64,000 bases of DNA from NCBI GenBank assembly GCA_945862145.1, contig CAMAXE010000019.1, forward strand, positions 1 through 64,000, read 5' to 3'. The notes under the pieces were generated by a model. It did not search any database, was not told the origin of the DNA, and saw nothing but the letters and a program-made list of their open reading frames with translations. The stretch is from Klebsiella pneumoniae. Its GTDB lineage: Bacteria > Pseudomonadota > Gammaproteobacteria > Pseudomonadales > UBA5518. Each line of letters opens with the position of its first letter. Position 1 is the first letter of the stretch. Below, one piece after another: positions 25,913 to 35,987 of this stretch. The position numbers were made by a program, and so were the translations under genes.

Positions 25913-27700
25913 ATGCGTGCTGTTGCCTTGCTGTTGCTGCTGACCACAGTCATCGCATCGCCCGCCCGGGCAGAAGACGCAACAGCCGCGCTGGAGCGCT
26001 TCTTCAGCAGCGAGTGGGACTACCAGATGCAGGAGTCCCCGCTCTGGGCAAGCAGCCTCGGGGACCTGCGCTGGAACGATCGCCTCGGGGATTTCTCGCT
26101 TGCGGCAACCGAGCGCCACAAACAGCACGATCGCGACGCCCTGAAACGGCTGCTTGCGCTGTCCACCGCAGGCCTCGACGCCCGCAATCTCGAGAACCGC
26201 GAGATTTTCCTCGACCAGTTGCAGACCGCCGTCGACGGCCAGCGCTTTCCCGAGGAGCTGATGCCGGTCAACCAGCAGTACAGCCTGCCGAGCGGCCTGG
26301 CGAGCGATCTGGCGCAGGCGCCGCTAGGCTCGGTGCGGCACGTCGAGGACTACATCGAAAGGCTGCGCCAGGTGCCGCGCGCGCTGCAGCAGGTACAGGA
26401 CGTGCTGGCCGAGGGCCTGCGCCGCGGCATCACGCCGCCACGGGCGCCGCTCGCGAAGGTCGAGGCGCAACTGCAGGCGCTCGCCACCCAACCACTCGAG
26501 CAAAGCCCCTTCTCCAAGCCGCTGAGCGAATTGCCCGTATCGATTGACGCCGCCGCGCGCGCGCGTCTGACGCGCGACGGTCAGGCCGTGATCCGCGAGC
26601 AGGTGATACCGGCCTATGCGCGCCTGCTCGCCTTCTGGAAGGCTGACTACTACCCGCACACCCGCGAGAGCATCGCCATTTCAGCGCTGCCCGATGGCGC
26701 GGCCTGGTACGCGCACGCCATACGCCACCACACCACCACCAGCCTCAGGCCCGCGCAAATCCACGCGCTCGGTCTTGCCGAGGTAAAGCGCATCCGCGCC
26801 GCAATGGAGGATGCCAAAATCGCGAGTGGCTTCAACGGCAGCATGGAAGAGTTCTTCAGCTTCCTGCGCAGCGACCCGCGCTTCTATCACACCGACCCCG
26901 AAGCGCTGCTGCGCGGCTACCGCGACATCTGCAAGCGCATCGACGCGGGCTTGCCGCAGCTCTTCGGCACGCTGCCACGCCTGCCCTATGGCGTGGCCGC
27001 GATACCCGCGCACGCCGCACCCGCGGCCACCACCGCCTATTACCAGCCGGGCGCTCCCGGCGCCGGGCGCGCGGGCCTTTTTTACGCCAACACCTACCGT
27101 CTCGAGACCAGACCGACGTGGGAGATGGAAGCCCTGTCGGCCCACGAGTCAGTGCCCGGCCATCATCTGCAGATCGCGCTCGCGCAGGAATTGCAGGGGC
27201 TGCCGAAATTCCGTACCGAATCCGGCTATACGGCCTTCGTCGAGGGCTGGGGTCTCTACAGCGAGAGCCTCGGACCCGAGCTCGGACTCTATAAAGACCC
27301 CTACTCCCGCTTCGGGCAGCTCACCTACGAGATGTGGCGCGCCGTGCGGCTGGTGGTGGACACCGGCATCCACGCGTTTGGCTGGTCACGCCAGCAGGCG
27401 ATCGATTACTTCATGCACAACGCCGGCAAGCAGGAGCACGACGTCACGGTCGAGATTGATCGCTACATCACCTGGCCGGGCCAGGCGTTGGCCTACAAGA
27501 TCGGCGAACTGAAGATCAAGGAGTTGCGCCACCGTGCCGAGCAGGCGCTGGGCGAAGGCTTCAACATACGCGCGTTCCACGACGTGGTGCTCGGCAGCGG
27601 CGCCGTACCGCTGGCGGTGTTGGAGCGCAACGTCGACGCATGGATCACCCAACAAACAACTGCGGCCGAGACTGGCATCGCACGGAGAGCCGGACCATGA
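25913..27700 (+). CDS. DUF885 family protein, probable exported metallopeptidase
   Basis: This 595-residue protein has a signal peptide (LLLLLTTVIASPARA) and the DUF885 hallmark SAHESVPGHHLQIALAQE, with an HExxxxHH pattern (H411, E412, H417, H418) likely to bind zinc, plus FVEGWGLYSE with a candidate third ligand. The family is generally thought to be peptidase-like, but to my knowledge few members have been tested. It lies between an amino-acid symporter and an exported amidohydrolase; its stop overlaps the latter's start. A role in cleaving peptides in the periplasm is likely. Confidence 0.85.
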   Translation: MRAVALLLLLTTVIASPARAEDATAALERFFSSEWDYQMQESPLWASSLGDLRWNDRLGDFSLAATERHKQHDRDALKRLLALSTAGLDARNLENREIFLDQLQTAVDGQRFPEELMPVNQQYSLPSGLASDLAQAPLGSVRHVEDYIERLRQVPRALQQVQDVLAEGLRRGITPPRAPLAKVEAQLQALATQPLEQSPFSKPLSELPVSIDAAARARLTRDGQAVIREQVIPAYARLLAFWKADYYPHTRESIAISALPDGAAWYAHAIRHHTTTSLRPAQIHALGLAEVKRIRAAMEDAKIASGFNGSMEEFFSFLRSDPRFYHTDPEALLRGYRDICKRIDAGLPQLFGTLPRLPYGVAAIPAHAAPAATTAYYQPGAPGAGRAGLFYANTYRLETRPTWEMEALSAHESVPGHHLQIALAQELQGLPKFRTESGYTAFVEGWGLYSESLGPELGLYKDPYSRFGQLTYEMWRAVRLVVDTGIHAFGWSRQQAIDYFMHNAGKQEHDVTVEIDRYITWPGQALAYKIGELKIKELRHRAEQALGEGFNIRAFHDVVLGSGAVPLAVLERNVDAWITQQTTAAETGIARRAGP

Positions 27701-29004
27701 AAAAATCGCTGCAGGGTATTGCCGTACTCGCCTGTGCCGCGCTGCTCGCCATGCCCGCTCTCGCCGAGGATACGGTGATCCACGCGGGGCACCTGCTCGA
27801 CCGGCCCGGCAAGGCACCCCGGGGAGCCAGCACGCTACTGGTGCGTGACGGCCGCATAAGCGCCGTCGAAGAAGGCTTCCTCGAACCGGCGGCACTTGGC
27901 GCGGCCGGGGCACGAGTTGTGGACCTGCGCGAGCGCTTCGTGTTGCCGGGTCTGATCGACTGCCACGTGCATCTCGAATCCGACACCGGGGGCGTTGCCG
28001 GCCTGGTCGAGGACCTCACGCTCTCCGATGCGGCAATCGCCTACCACGCGCTGGACAATGCGAGAAAAACCCTGCGGGCGGGTTTCACCACCGTGCGCAA
28101 TCTGGGCGATGGCACGGGTGCCACGCTCGCGCTGCGCGATGCCGTGGCGACAGGGCTGGTCGAGGGGCCGCGCATCGTGGATGCCGGGCGCTCGATATCG
28201 ACCACCTCGGGCCATATGGACGCTTGGCTGGGGCTGCGCGAGGACCTCCACGGGTCCATCGCCCACGACAATGTCTGCGACGGCGTCGCGTCCTGCCGTC
28301 GCGCCGTGCGCCTGCAGGTGGGCCGCGGCGTGGACCTGATCAAGATCGCCACCACCGGCGGGGTGAACAGTCGCATCGGCACCGGCCTCGGTGCACAGGC
28401 CTTCGAAGACGAAGTGCGCGCCCTGGTGGACACGGCGCATCTGTACGGCAAAAAAGTGGCGGTGCACGCGCACGGCGCCGACGGCATCCGGCTCGCGCTG
28501 GCGGCCGGCGCCGATTCGATCGAGCACGGCACCATGCTCGGCGAGGAAGAGATCCGCCTGTTCCTGAAGAGCAAGGCCTACTACGTGCCCACCCTCTCGA
28601 CCGTGAACGGCTACATCGAGCGTCTGGCCGCCAACCCGGATGCCTACAGCCCCGAGGTGAAAGCAAAGATCGAGTGGCGCATCGGCGTCACCGGCAAATC
28701 GCTGCAGGCGGCCTTTCCGCGCGGCGTGAAGATAGCCTTCGGCACCGATGCCGGCGTGAGCAAGCACGGGCGCAATGCCGACGAGTTCGAGCTCATGGTG
28801 AAGAACGGGATGCCGGCAGCAGAGGCCATCGTGGCGGCCACCGTGAACGCTGCCGAACTTCTCGGGCTGGGCGCCGAGATAGGTTCGCTCGAGCCCGGCA
28901 AGCGCGCCGACCTGATCGCGGTGGAGGGCGATCCGCTGGACGATGTCACGGTCCTGAAAAAAATGGTGTGGGTCATGAAGGACGGGCGGCAAATCGGGTT
29001 GTAG
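27697..29004 (+). CDS. Exported amidohydrolase (Xaa-Pro dipeptidase/imidazolonepropionase-like)
   Basis: This 435-residue protein has a signal peptide (IAVLACAALLAMPALA) and amidohydrolase motifs: LIDCHVHLE (H90, H92), a likely bridging Lys in DLIKIATTGG, VAVHAHG, DSIEHGTML and the catalytic Asp in FGTDAGVSKHG. Members of this branch cleave dipeptides, often with C-terminal Arg, Lys or Pro. The ATG at 27697 overlaps the DUF885 stop (ATGA). With the symporter and DUF885 protein it forms a likely peptide-scavenging operon. Substrate range cannot be told from sequence. Confidence 0.86.
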   Translation: MKKSLQGIAVLACAALLAMPALAEDTVIHAGHLLDRPGKAPRGASTLLVRDGRISAVEEGFLEPAALGAAGARVVDLRERFVLPGLIDCHVHLESDTGGVAGLVEDLTLSDAAIAYHALDNARKTLRAGFTTVRNLGDGTGATLALRDAVATGLVEGPRIVDAGRSISTTSGHMDAWLGLREDLHGSIAHDNVCDGVASCRRAVRLQVGRGVDLIKIATTGGVNSRIGTGLGAQAFEDEVRALVDTAHLYGKKVAVHAHGADGIRLALAAGADSIEHGTMLGEEEIRLFLKSKAYYVPTLSTVNGYIERLAANPDAYSPEVKAKIEWRIGVTGKSLQAAFPRGVKIAFGTDAGVSKHGRNADEFELMVKNGMPAAEAIVAATVNAAELLGLGAEIGSLEPGKRADLIAVEGDPLDDVTVLKKMVWVMKDGRQIGL

Positions 29005-29082
29005 CGCCCGGGCGGAATCCGATCTACGCCGGGGACATATCGCGGGCATGGCCCGCTCCTACACGGAATCGCAGGTGTAATT
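29005..29082. repeat. Short gap holding a REP-like sequence in inverted orientation
   Basis: At 29041-29064 the minus strand reads GTAGGAGCGGGCCATGCCCG plus CG, the same sequence as at 745-770. It faces the 32-bp array that begins at 29083, so the two have opposite orientations. Confidence 0.7.
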
Positions 29083-29530
29083 GCAGGAGCGCGCCATGCG
29101 CGCGACCGTGCGATGCAGAATCGCGCCATGCGCGCGACCGCGCGTTGTAGGAGCGCGCCATGCGCGCGACCGTACGGTGTAGGAGCGCGCCATGCGCGCG
29201 ATAGTGCGGTGCAGAATCGCGCCATGCGCGCGACCGTACGGTGTAGGAGCGCGCCATGCGCGCGATAGTGCGGTGCAGAATCGCATCATGCGCGCGACCG
29301 CGCGTTGTAGGAGCGCGCCATGCGCGCGACCGTGCGGTGTAGGAGCGCGCCATGCGCGCGATCGTGCGGTGTAGGAGCGCGCCATGCGCGCGACCGCGCG
29401 TTGTAGGAGCGCGCCATGCGCGCGATAGTGCGGTGCAGAATCGCATCATGCGCGCGATCGTGCGGTGTAGGAGCGCGCCATGCGCGCGATCGTGCGGTGT
29501 AGGAGCGCACCATGCGCGCGATCGTGCGGT
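29083..29530 (+). repeat. Tandem array of fourteen 32-bp REP-like units
   Basis: The array is exactly 14 x 32 = 448 bp with no insertion or deletion. Units begin GTAGGAGCGCGCC or GCAGAATCGCGCC/GCATC, share a central CATGCGCGCGA, and end in one of a few tails (ACCGTGCGGT, ACCGCGCGTT, ATAGTGCGGT, ATCGTGCGGT, ACCGTACGGT). Heads and tails are shuffled between units. Each unit contains an imperfect GCGCGCC-ATGCGCGC palindrome. It ends 5 nt before the stop codon of the convergent YebC-like gene. All of the unit changes, so it is not a CRISPR array. No stop codons fall in several frames, which creates false ORFs. Confidence 0.93.
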
Positions 29531-29535
29531 GAGCC

Positions 29536-30234
29536 TCAGGCCATGCCGGCGAACACCTGCTGCACGTCGTCATCGTCGTCCAGCGCGGTAAGGAAGTCCT
29601 CGACCTCTGCCCGGGCGGCATCGTCCAACGCCACCGGGTTATTGGCGAGATACCCCAACTTGGACGTCAGCACGGTGAAGCCGTGCTGCGGCAACGCGTG
29701 GCTCACGGCATCGAGGTCGGTGGGGTCGGTGTAGAACAGCGTGACGCCATCACCGTGATCCTCGAGATCCTGCGCACCGGCCTCGATGGCGGCGAGTTCG
29801 GGATCGGCATCGGGCTTGTCGGCCTTGCCCTCGATCATGCCAAGGTGCTTGAAATCCCAGCTGACGGAGCCCGAGTTGGCGAGCTGCCCCTTGCGGAACA
29901 GCATGCGGACGCTCATGGCCGTGCGGTTCTTGTTGTCGGTAAGGCACTCGACGATCACCGGAACGTGATGGGGGCCGAAGCCCTCGTAGGTCACCTGCTC
30001 GTAATGGATATCGCCGCCCAGCAGGCCGGCGCCTTTCTTGATGGCCCGCTCCAGGGTGTCCTTGGGCATGGAGGCGCGCTTGGCCTGGTCGATGGCCTTG
30101 CGCAGGCGGGAGTTCATGTCTGGATCAGCCCCACCGCGGGCAGCGACCATGATCTCCTTGGCGAGCTTGGTGAAGAGTTTTCCCTTGGCAGCGGCGGCAT
30201 CGGCCTTCGGCTTGGCCTTCCATTGAGCGCCCAT
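29536..30234 (-). CDS. YebC/PmpR-family regulator
   Basis: This 232-residue protein starts [19 protein letters not shown] and has the family stretches [42 protein letters not shown] and NSGSVSWDF. The family includes DNA-binding regulators, and recent work ties some members to relief of ribosome stalling at proline runs. The MGAQWK start differs from canonical YebC (MAGHSKW) and marks a separate subgroup. The start at 30234 is preferred over 30252 because it aligns with the family N-terminus. The 3' end abuts the 32-bp repeat array. Confidence 0.9.
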   Translation of the reverse strand: MGAQWKAKPKADAAAAKGKLFTKLAKEIMVAARGGADPDMNSRLRKAIDQAKRASMPKDTLERAIKKGAGLLGGDIHYEQVTYEGFGPHHVPVIVECLTDNKNRTAMSVRMLFRKGQLANSGSVSWDFKHLGMIEGKADKPDADPELAAIEAGAQDLEDHGDGVTLFYTDPTDLDAVSHALPQHGFTVLTSKLGYLANNPVALDDAARAEVEDFLTALDDDDDVQQVFAGMA

Positions 30235-30382
30235 AGTGCGTTTCCCCGGCAAAGTGGCGCGCGAGTATAGCTCTGCGATAGCTGCGGCCTCCAGAACACC
30301 GGATGGTCAGCGCGCAGCTTTGCCTGCCCAAACCAGCGCGGGCAGTTATACTTTCGGCCAGTCTCACCCGACGATTGGCCCG

Positions 30383-32413
30383 ATGCTGCTTTTACCTGTC
30401 CTCGAACTGCATCTCGACGCGGTGGCCTTCGTGCTGCTCGTGGTTGCATTCGCGTGGTACATGCACAGCCAAAACGCACAGGATCTGGAAAAGGTCAGGT
30501 ATCCACGCAGCTATTTCCCGGGGCTCGGCGCCATCATCCTGGGTGGTGTGCTATCGGCCCATTACGCCGGCGAGAACGAGCGGGCGCACCTGCGTGACAC
30601 GCTCCAGGGTCTGGCGCCCACCTTCGCCGACGAAATGGAAGTCATGGGCGTCCGCTCGCTGGGGCCAGAAACCCCGCCCGATGATCCCCGCTATCTCCGG
30701 ATCATCAACGCCCAAAAGCGCTGGCTTGCGGTCAACCCCGGCGTGAGCGACATCTACTCCGTGCTGCTCACCAACGACGACCGGGTGTTGCTGATCGCCG
30801 ACTCCGAGACCGACTACAACCACGACGGCGATTTCGACGACGCCAACGAACAGCGCATTGTGATCGGGACCGAACTGGAAGACAGCTTCGGCGAGTTCCA
30901 CGACACCATGACCGGCAAACTGCTCTTCGGGGAAGACCCGCACGAGGACAAATGGGGCTTCTGGGTCAGCGCGCTCCTCAGTCTCGGAAACAATGCCGCG
31001 GGCCTGCCGGTCATGATCGGCATCGATTACCAAGCCGAAGCCTGGCTGCGTCAGATCCTGCTGCAGCGCACGCTGGTGCTCTCGCTATTCGCCCTGCTCG
31101 CGGGCGTTGCCATTCGCGTCGGACGCAGCGCGCGGGAAGCCCGGGCAGATGCGGCGCGCGAGCGCAGCATGATGGAGTTGCTGCAGGCCGCCAGCGAAAC
31201 GGCCGAGGCTGCCAGCATGGCCAAGGGCTCGTTCCTCGCCAGCATGAGCCACGAGATCCGCACCCCGATGAACGGTGTGCTGGGAATGCTGGAACTGGTG
31301 CGCGGCACCCCGCTCACCGACGAGCAGCGCGAACTGGTGGATACCGCCTTCGATTCTGGCCAAGCGCTGCTGCAGATACTTAACGACATCCTCGACTTCT
31401 CCAAGGCCGAGGCCGGGATGCTCCACATCGAGAACATACCCTGCGACCTGCGCCAACTGGTGAGCGACATCACCGGGCTGCACACGGCGATCGCCCGCTC
31501 CAGGCGTCTAGGCACATCGATTCATGTGGCACCCGATGTGCCGCCCTTGGTACGTTGTGATCCCTTCCGCCTGCGGCAGGTGCTGAACAACCTGATCGGC
31601 AACGCGCTGAAGTTCACCGCCGAAGGGGGCATCAGCCTCATGGTCGAACTGAACCCGGCGGTGGAAAATGCACCCGAGGTATTGCTGCGATTCTCGGTCC
31701 GCGACAGCGGGGTGGGAATCCCCCGCGAGCAGCAGGAGCGGATCTTCGAGGCCTTCACCCAGGCCGACCAAGGCACCTCCAGGCGCTTCGGCGGCACCGG
31801 GCTCGGGCTTGCCATCTGCAAGCGTCTGGTCACCATGATGGGAGGCCAGATAGGCGTCGAGAGCGCCGGGGGCATCGGCAGCATTTTCTGGTTCACGCTG
31901 CCGCTGGACGTTGCCTCGCCGGGAGAAATCACACGTCCGCAGGGTCTCGTGGAATCCACGCCTCCCGGGCCGGAAGCTCCGGTATCACCCACTCCCGTCA
32001 AGCTGCCCAGCCGCCGTAGCACCGACTACGCCGCCGACGTGCTGGTCGTCGAGGACAACGAGGTGAACCAGCTGGTCACCAGCGGCATGTTGCGTCGCCT
32101 CGGCTACACCAGCGAAATCGCCGCTGACGGCAGCATAGCCCTCGAAAAGCTGCAGAGCCGACGCTACGGCATGGTGCTGATGGACATGCAGATGCCGGGC
32201 ATGGATGGCGTAGCCGCGACCCAGGCATGGCGCGAGCTCGAGCAACCCGGGGCACGGATACCCATCGTCGCCATGACGGCCAACGTGCAGTCGAGCGACC
32301 GCGAGGCCTGTCTGCGCGCCGGCATGGACGACTTCCTCGGCAAGCCCGTGCACATGGAAGAACTGCGCAGCAAGCTCGAGGCCAATCTCCCAAACACCCG
32401 GGTGCCCCGATGA
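30383..32413 (+). CDS. Hybrid sensor histidine kinase
   Basis: This ~676-residue protein has one or two N-terminal membrane segments, a periplasmic region to about 225, a TM at about 230-250, HisKA with H290 in [15 protein letters not shown], HATPase ([12 protein letters not shown]) and a receiver domain with D601 in [12 protein letters not shown]. The periplasmic part holds [12 protein letters not shown] (144-155), a DxNxDGxxD loop that looks calcium-binding. ATG at 30383 was chosen to place the first hydrophobic segment at the start; no strong ribosome site is seen, so it is uncertain. The stop overlaps the start of the next kinase-like gene (ATGA). Confidence 0.9.
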   Translation: MLLLPVLELHLDAVAFVLLVVAFAWYMHSQNAQDLEKVRYPRSYFPGLGAIILGGVLSAHYAGENERAHLRDTLQGLAPTFADEMEVMGVRSLGPETPPDDPRYLRIINAQKRWLAVNPGVSDIYSVLLTNDDRVLLIADSETDYNHDGDFDDANEQRIVIGTELEDSFGEFHDTMTGKLLFGEDPHEDKWGFWVSALLSLGNNAAGLPVMIGIDYQAEAWLRQILLQRTLVLSLFALLAGVAIRVGRSAREARADAARERSMMELLQAASETAEAASMAKGSFLASMSHEIRTPMNGVLGMLELVRGTPLTDEQRELVDTAFDSGQALLQILNDILDFSKAEAGMLHIENIPCDLRQLVSDITGLHTAIARSRRLGTSIHVAPDVPPLVRCDPFRLRQVLNNLIGNALKFTAEGGISLMVELNPAVENAPEVLLRFSVRDSGVGIPREQQERIFEAFTQADQGTSRRFGGTGLGLAICKRLVTMMGGQIGVESAGGIGSIFWFTLPLDVASPGEITRPQGLVESTPPGPEAPVSPTPVKLPSRRSTDYAADVLVVEDNEVNQLVTSGMLRRLGYTSEIAADGSIALEKLQSRRYGMVLMDMQMPGMDGVAATQAWRELEQPGARIPIVAMTANVQSSDREACLRAGMDDFLGKPVHMEELRSKLEANLPNTRVPR

Positions 32414-34428
32414 CGCCCGCCGACACCCAAGGAACAAGCCGTGTGGATATCTTCCGGTGGCTGTGGCGTGCCTATGCCCGCGCAGCCCTCGTGCCGCTGG
32501 TGCTGGTCGAGGTCGCCTTGGTGGGCGCCTACCTGTTCACACACAGCTACATGGCAGAGAGCAACGTGTCCCTGCTGCGCACACAGGCGCGCGACCGGTT
32601 GACTGAGCTCGTGGGCGACCAATCGACCGTGATCGGCGAGCGGCTCGAGAGCGTGATGTCGCACACGCAGATTCTGCAGCAGGGCGCGGAGCGGATATTC
32701 AGCCACCCGCAGGAGCCGGATCCGGCCGATGCGTCGCTCTACGCCACGTCCCCGGAAGGCGTTTATCACGCGGTCGCTGACAACGGAGGGGCAGCGCTCT
32801 TCTACAGTGCAAGCACGGCCATCGGCGAGGCCGAACGCCGCAAGGCCTGGCAGAGCGCGGCGCTGGACCCGCTGATGCAGCAGATCAAGAGTGCCTCGCC
32901 GCTGGTGATGCAGCTCTATCTGAACACACACGACTCGATGAACCGCATCTACCCGTACTTCGATGTGCTGAAACAGTACCCGGCGAAACTCTCGGTACCC
33001 GAGTTCAATTTTTATTATGAAGCCGATGCGATACACAACCCGGGGCGCAAGGTGGTCTGGACCGAGGTGTATCTCGATCCGGCAGGCCAAGGCTGGATGG
33101 CATCGTGCATAGCGCCGGTCTACAACGGCGACAAGCTCGAGGGCGTGGTGGGCCTGGACATCACGGTCGAGTCCTTCGTGAAGCAGGTGCTGAACTTGCA
33201 GATACCGTGGGGAGGCTATGCGCTTTTGCTGAACCGTGACGGAGGCATCATGGCGATGCCGCGCGTGGCGGAGACCGAACTCGGGATCAACGAACTGACG
33301 AACCACCAGTACTCGGAGGCAGTTCATCGCGAAAAGCTGAAACCAGCGGTCTTCGATATCCACCACCATCCCGCCCTGAAGGACCTGGCAGCCAAGATCA
33401 AGGCGCAGGGGGCAGGAGGGGTCATGGAACTCGACCTCAGCGGCTCGCACCTTGCCGCCTGGAGCGAGGTCCCCCAAACGGGCTGGACGCTGCTCGCGAT
33501 CGTCCCGGAGCAGAACATCTACGCCGAGAGCGATGCGCTCGCCACCCGTTTCCGCAACATCGGCTTCCTGATGATCACCGGCATGAGTGTGTTCTATGCG
33601 GTCTTCTTCATCGCGCTGTACCGGCGCGCGGGCGCCATGGCGCGGGAGCTGGCGGAGCCGATCTCGCAGCTCACGCAGATGGCCGCCGCAATAGCGCAGG
33701 GCAACTACACGCAGGAGAGGCCACGGATGCGGGTGCACGAGCTGCAGCTCGCCGCCGATCAGATGGTCAGCATGGGATACGTGCTCGGTCAGACCACCGA
33801 ATCACTGCGCGAGGCCCGCGATGCCACCGATAAGGCAAGCAGTTCGCGGACCTCGTTCATCTCGCAGATGACCCATGAACTGCGCACGCCGATGAATGCG
33901 ATCATCGGGTTTGCGCAACTGCTGGAACTAGACCGCGATCAGCTCGCGCCCGAACACCGGGAGTTCGTCGAGCACATCCACTCCAGCGCGCGGCGGCTGC
34001 TCGGATTACTGAACCGCGTGATCGAAGTGGCGCGCACGGGCACGGTGCCAAGCGCATCCGGTGATCTGCTTCAAGAGGTCGCTGCCGGGGCAACCACGTC
34101 TGCAAAGAAGACGACAGCGAAGGGCACGACCGACGCGCCATTGACCGCGCGCACTGCGCCGCAGCAGCCAGAGCCCGGGCTGGGACCCGAAACACCAGAG
34201 CACCGGGAACAGCTCGGCAAACTGTTGGGCGAGGTCAAACTGCTGCTGGACTCAAGCAGTTTTTCCTCGGTAAGCCGTTTCCGCACGCTGCAGCGTCTGC
34301 TCGCCAATCATCCAGAGGCCCCGGCGATCGCGGGCATCGGCAAACTGATCGAGGAAATGCGTTTCCGCGATGCCCTGGAACAGCTGCAGGCACTGCCGCT
34401 GGACTCCACAACCGGCGGCGAGGGCTGA
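32410..34428 (+). CDS. Sensor kinase-like protein with HisKA but no ATPase domain
   Basis: This 672-residue protein has TM1 at about 18-40, a large periplasmic region resembling dCache ([27 protein letters not shown] split over several strands), TM2 near 390-410, a HAMP-like linker, and HisKA with H489 in [14 protein letters not shown]. After HisKA come a low-complexity linker ([13 protein letters not shown]) and a helical tail (about 600-665). None of the N, G1, F or G2 boxes of HATPase_c is present. It cannot phosphorylate itself alone; it could be phosphorylated by, or pair with, the neighbouring kinases. Tightly coupled to genes on both sides (4-nt overlap and 3-nt gap). Confidence 0.85.
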   Translation: MTPADTQGTSRVDIFRWLWRAYARAALVPLVLVEVALVGAYLFTHSYMAESNVSLLRTQARDRLTELVGDQSTVIGERLESVMSHTQILQQGAERIFSHPQEPDPADASLYATSPEGVYHAVADNGGAALFYSASTAIGEAERRKAWQSAALDPLMQQIKSASPLVMQLYLNTHDSMNRIYPYFDVLKQYPAKLSVPEFNFYYEADAIHNPGRKVVWTEVYLDPAGQGWMASCIAPVYNGDKLEGVVGLDITVESFVKQVLNLQIPWGGYALLLNRDGGIMAMPRVAETELGINELTNHQYSEAVHREKLKPAVFDIHHHPALKDLAAKIKAQGAGGVMELDLSGSHLAAWSEVPQTGWTLLAIVPEQNIYAESDALATRFRNIGFLMITGMSVFYAVFFIALYRRAGAMARELAEPISQLTQMAAAIAQGNYTQERPRMRVHELQLAADQMVSMGYVLGQTTESLREARDATDKASSSRTSFISQMTHELRTPMNAIIGFAQLLELDRDQLAPEHREFVEHIHSSARRLLGLLNRVIEVARTGTVPSASGDLLQEVAAGATTSAKKTTAKGTTDAPLTARTAPQQPEPGLGPETPEHREQLGKLLGEVKLLLDSSSFSSVSRFRTLQRLLANHPEAPAIAGIGKLIEEMRFRDALEQLQALPLDSTTGGEG

Positions 34429-34431
34429 AGA

Positions 34432-35958
34432 ATGCAAAATGGCAGGACCCGAATACTGCTGATCGACGACACGCCGGTTAACCTGATCCTGCTCGGCAAT
34501 GCGCTGGAGGAAAACTACGATCTGCGGATCGCCACCTCCGGCGAGGAAGGCCTGCGGGTCGCCGCCGCCGTGCAGCCCGATCTCATCCTGCTCGACATCA
34601 TGATGCCCGGCATCGACGGTCTCGAGACCTGCCGCATTCTCAAGGCTGACCCCGCACTGCGGCACATCCCGGTGATCTTCATCACCGCGCTGGCGGAGCC
34701 GGAGTTCGAGGCGACGGGCCTCACGCTGGGAGCCTCGGACTACCTGTCCAAGCCGATCAACGTCGAACTTGCCCGCCAGCGCATCCACAACCTCCTGGAC
34801 CGCGAGCGGCTGCGCAAGGAAGTCGAGGCGCAGCGCGACCAGTTAGAGGTGCTGGTGGCGCAGCGCACCGAGCAGCTCACTGTCTCCGAGGCCATGTACC
34901 GGAGCCTGGTGGAGCAGTCGGTGGTAGGGGTCTACCAAGTGTCTGGCGAGACCTTCACCTATGTGAACCCGGGGCTCGCGCGCATCATGGGTTATGCGTC
35001 GGCGGCCGAGATGCTCGCCCACGCAAACCCGCTGAATGTGGTGGAGGAAGCCGACCGCGAGCACCTGCGGCAGTGGACCGGTGGCGACAGCAACACGCGG
35101 ACGATCACGTTTGCCGCGCGCGCGCGGGGCGGCGGTCTGATCGAACTCGAGTCCCACGAGACCCTGCGGGAAACCCCACAAGGCCCTGCCATCCTCGGTA
35201 TCTGCATCGACGTGACCGAACGCAAGCGCGCCGGAGAGGCGCAGGCCGCCGCGCTGCGAGCCGCCGAGCACCTGGCCGAACTCAAGTCGCAGTTCGTGAA
35301 CAACGCAAGCCACGAACTGAAAACGCCGCTGAACGCCGTGCTTGGTTTCTCGGAGGTGGGTCTCTCCACTCAGGACATCGCACGCGCGCACCGCTTTTTC
35401 GGGCTGATCCGCGACGCCGGAAACCGGCTGCTGGAAATCTCCGGATCGATGCTCGACTTCGCGCAGGCCGAAGCAGGCAATCTGGCTATCGAGGCGGCGC
35501 CCTTCGATATCCGTGAAACCCTGGACAAGGTCCGCGTCCGCTGGCAGCCGCCGATCGAGGCGAAAGGGCTGGCGTTCAGCTTCACGGGGGCACCGCCATC
35601 GCCCTGCCCGGGTGTGGGTGACACGCGCCGGATCATCCAGCTACTCGGCCTGCTGCTGGAGAACGCACTCAAGTTCACCAGCACAGGCTCGATACACCTG
35701 CACTGCGAGACCGCCGCGCAGACGCTGGAACTCGTGCTCACGGACACCGGTATCGGCATGGAACCCGATCAAGTGCAGCAGGCCTTCAACCCGTTTCACC
35801 AAGCCGATGGCAGCCGCACGCGGCAGTTCGGCGGCCTCGGGCTGGGGTTGGCACTGGCGAAGTACCTGGTCGACCGCATGCACGGGGATATCAGGCTGGA
35901 GAGCGCACTCGGCAGCGGCACCACATTCAGGATACGCTTGCCCATCAGCGGCAACTGA
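34432..35958 (+). CDS. Response regulator-PAS-histidine kinase
   Basis: This 508-residue soluble protein has a receiver domain at 8-125 (D55 in ILLDIMMPG), a coiled coil, a PAS domain at about 148-265, HisKA with H294 in NNASHELKTPLNA, and HATPase with GLGLGLALAKYLV. Such proteins take a phosphate from an upstream kinase and tune their own kinase activity. Here the partner could be the hybrid kinase or the HisKA-only protein encoded just before it. No membrane segment. It is followed 29 bp later by an H-NOX gene. Confidence 0.9.
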   Translation: MQNGRTRILLIDDTPVNLILLGNALEENYDLRIATSGEEGLRVAAAVQPDLILLDIMMPGIDGLETCRILKADPALRHIPVIFITALAEPEFEATGLTLGASDYLSKPINVELARQRIHNLLDRERLRKEVEAQRDQLEVLVAQRTEQLTVSEAMYRSLVEQSVVGVYQVSGETFTYVNPGLARIMGYASAAEMLAHANPLNVVEEADREHLRQWTGGDSNTRTITFAARARGGGLIELESHETLRETPQGPAILGICIDVTERKRAGEAQAAALRAAEHLAELKSQFVNNASHELKTPLNAVLGFSEVGLSTQDIARAHRFFGLIRDAGNRLLEISGSMLDFAQAEAGNLAIEAAPFDIRETLDKVRVRWQPPIEAKGLAFSFTGAPPSPCPGVGDTRRIIQLLGLLLENALKFTSTGSIHLHCETAAQTLELVLTDTGIGMEPDQVQQAFNPFHQADGSRTRQFGGLGLGLALAKYLVDRMHGDIRLESALGSGTTFRIRLPISGN

Positions 35959-35987
35959 AACCGAGCAGGATCAATGGGACTCAGCGC

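Noticed and set aside
29083..29530. Possible CRISPR array
   Set aside because: The units are contiguous 32-bp repeats with variable heads and tails; there are no unique spacers of constant length between identical repeats, and no cas genes are present.
29024..29621. Several open frames across the 32-bp array, with repeated Arg/Ala/His-rich peptides
   Set aside because: They arise because the repeat lacks stop codons in several frames; the same peptides appear on both strands and have no ribosome site or homology that I recognise.
32410..34428. Idea that the ATPase-less kinase is a frameshifted gene
   Set aside because: The frame runs on intact to its stop through a linker and an ordered helical tail, and no HATPase motif is found in other frames downstream before the next gene.
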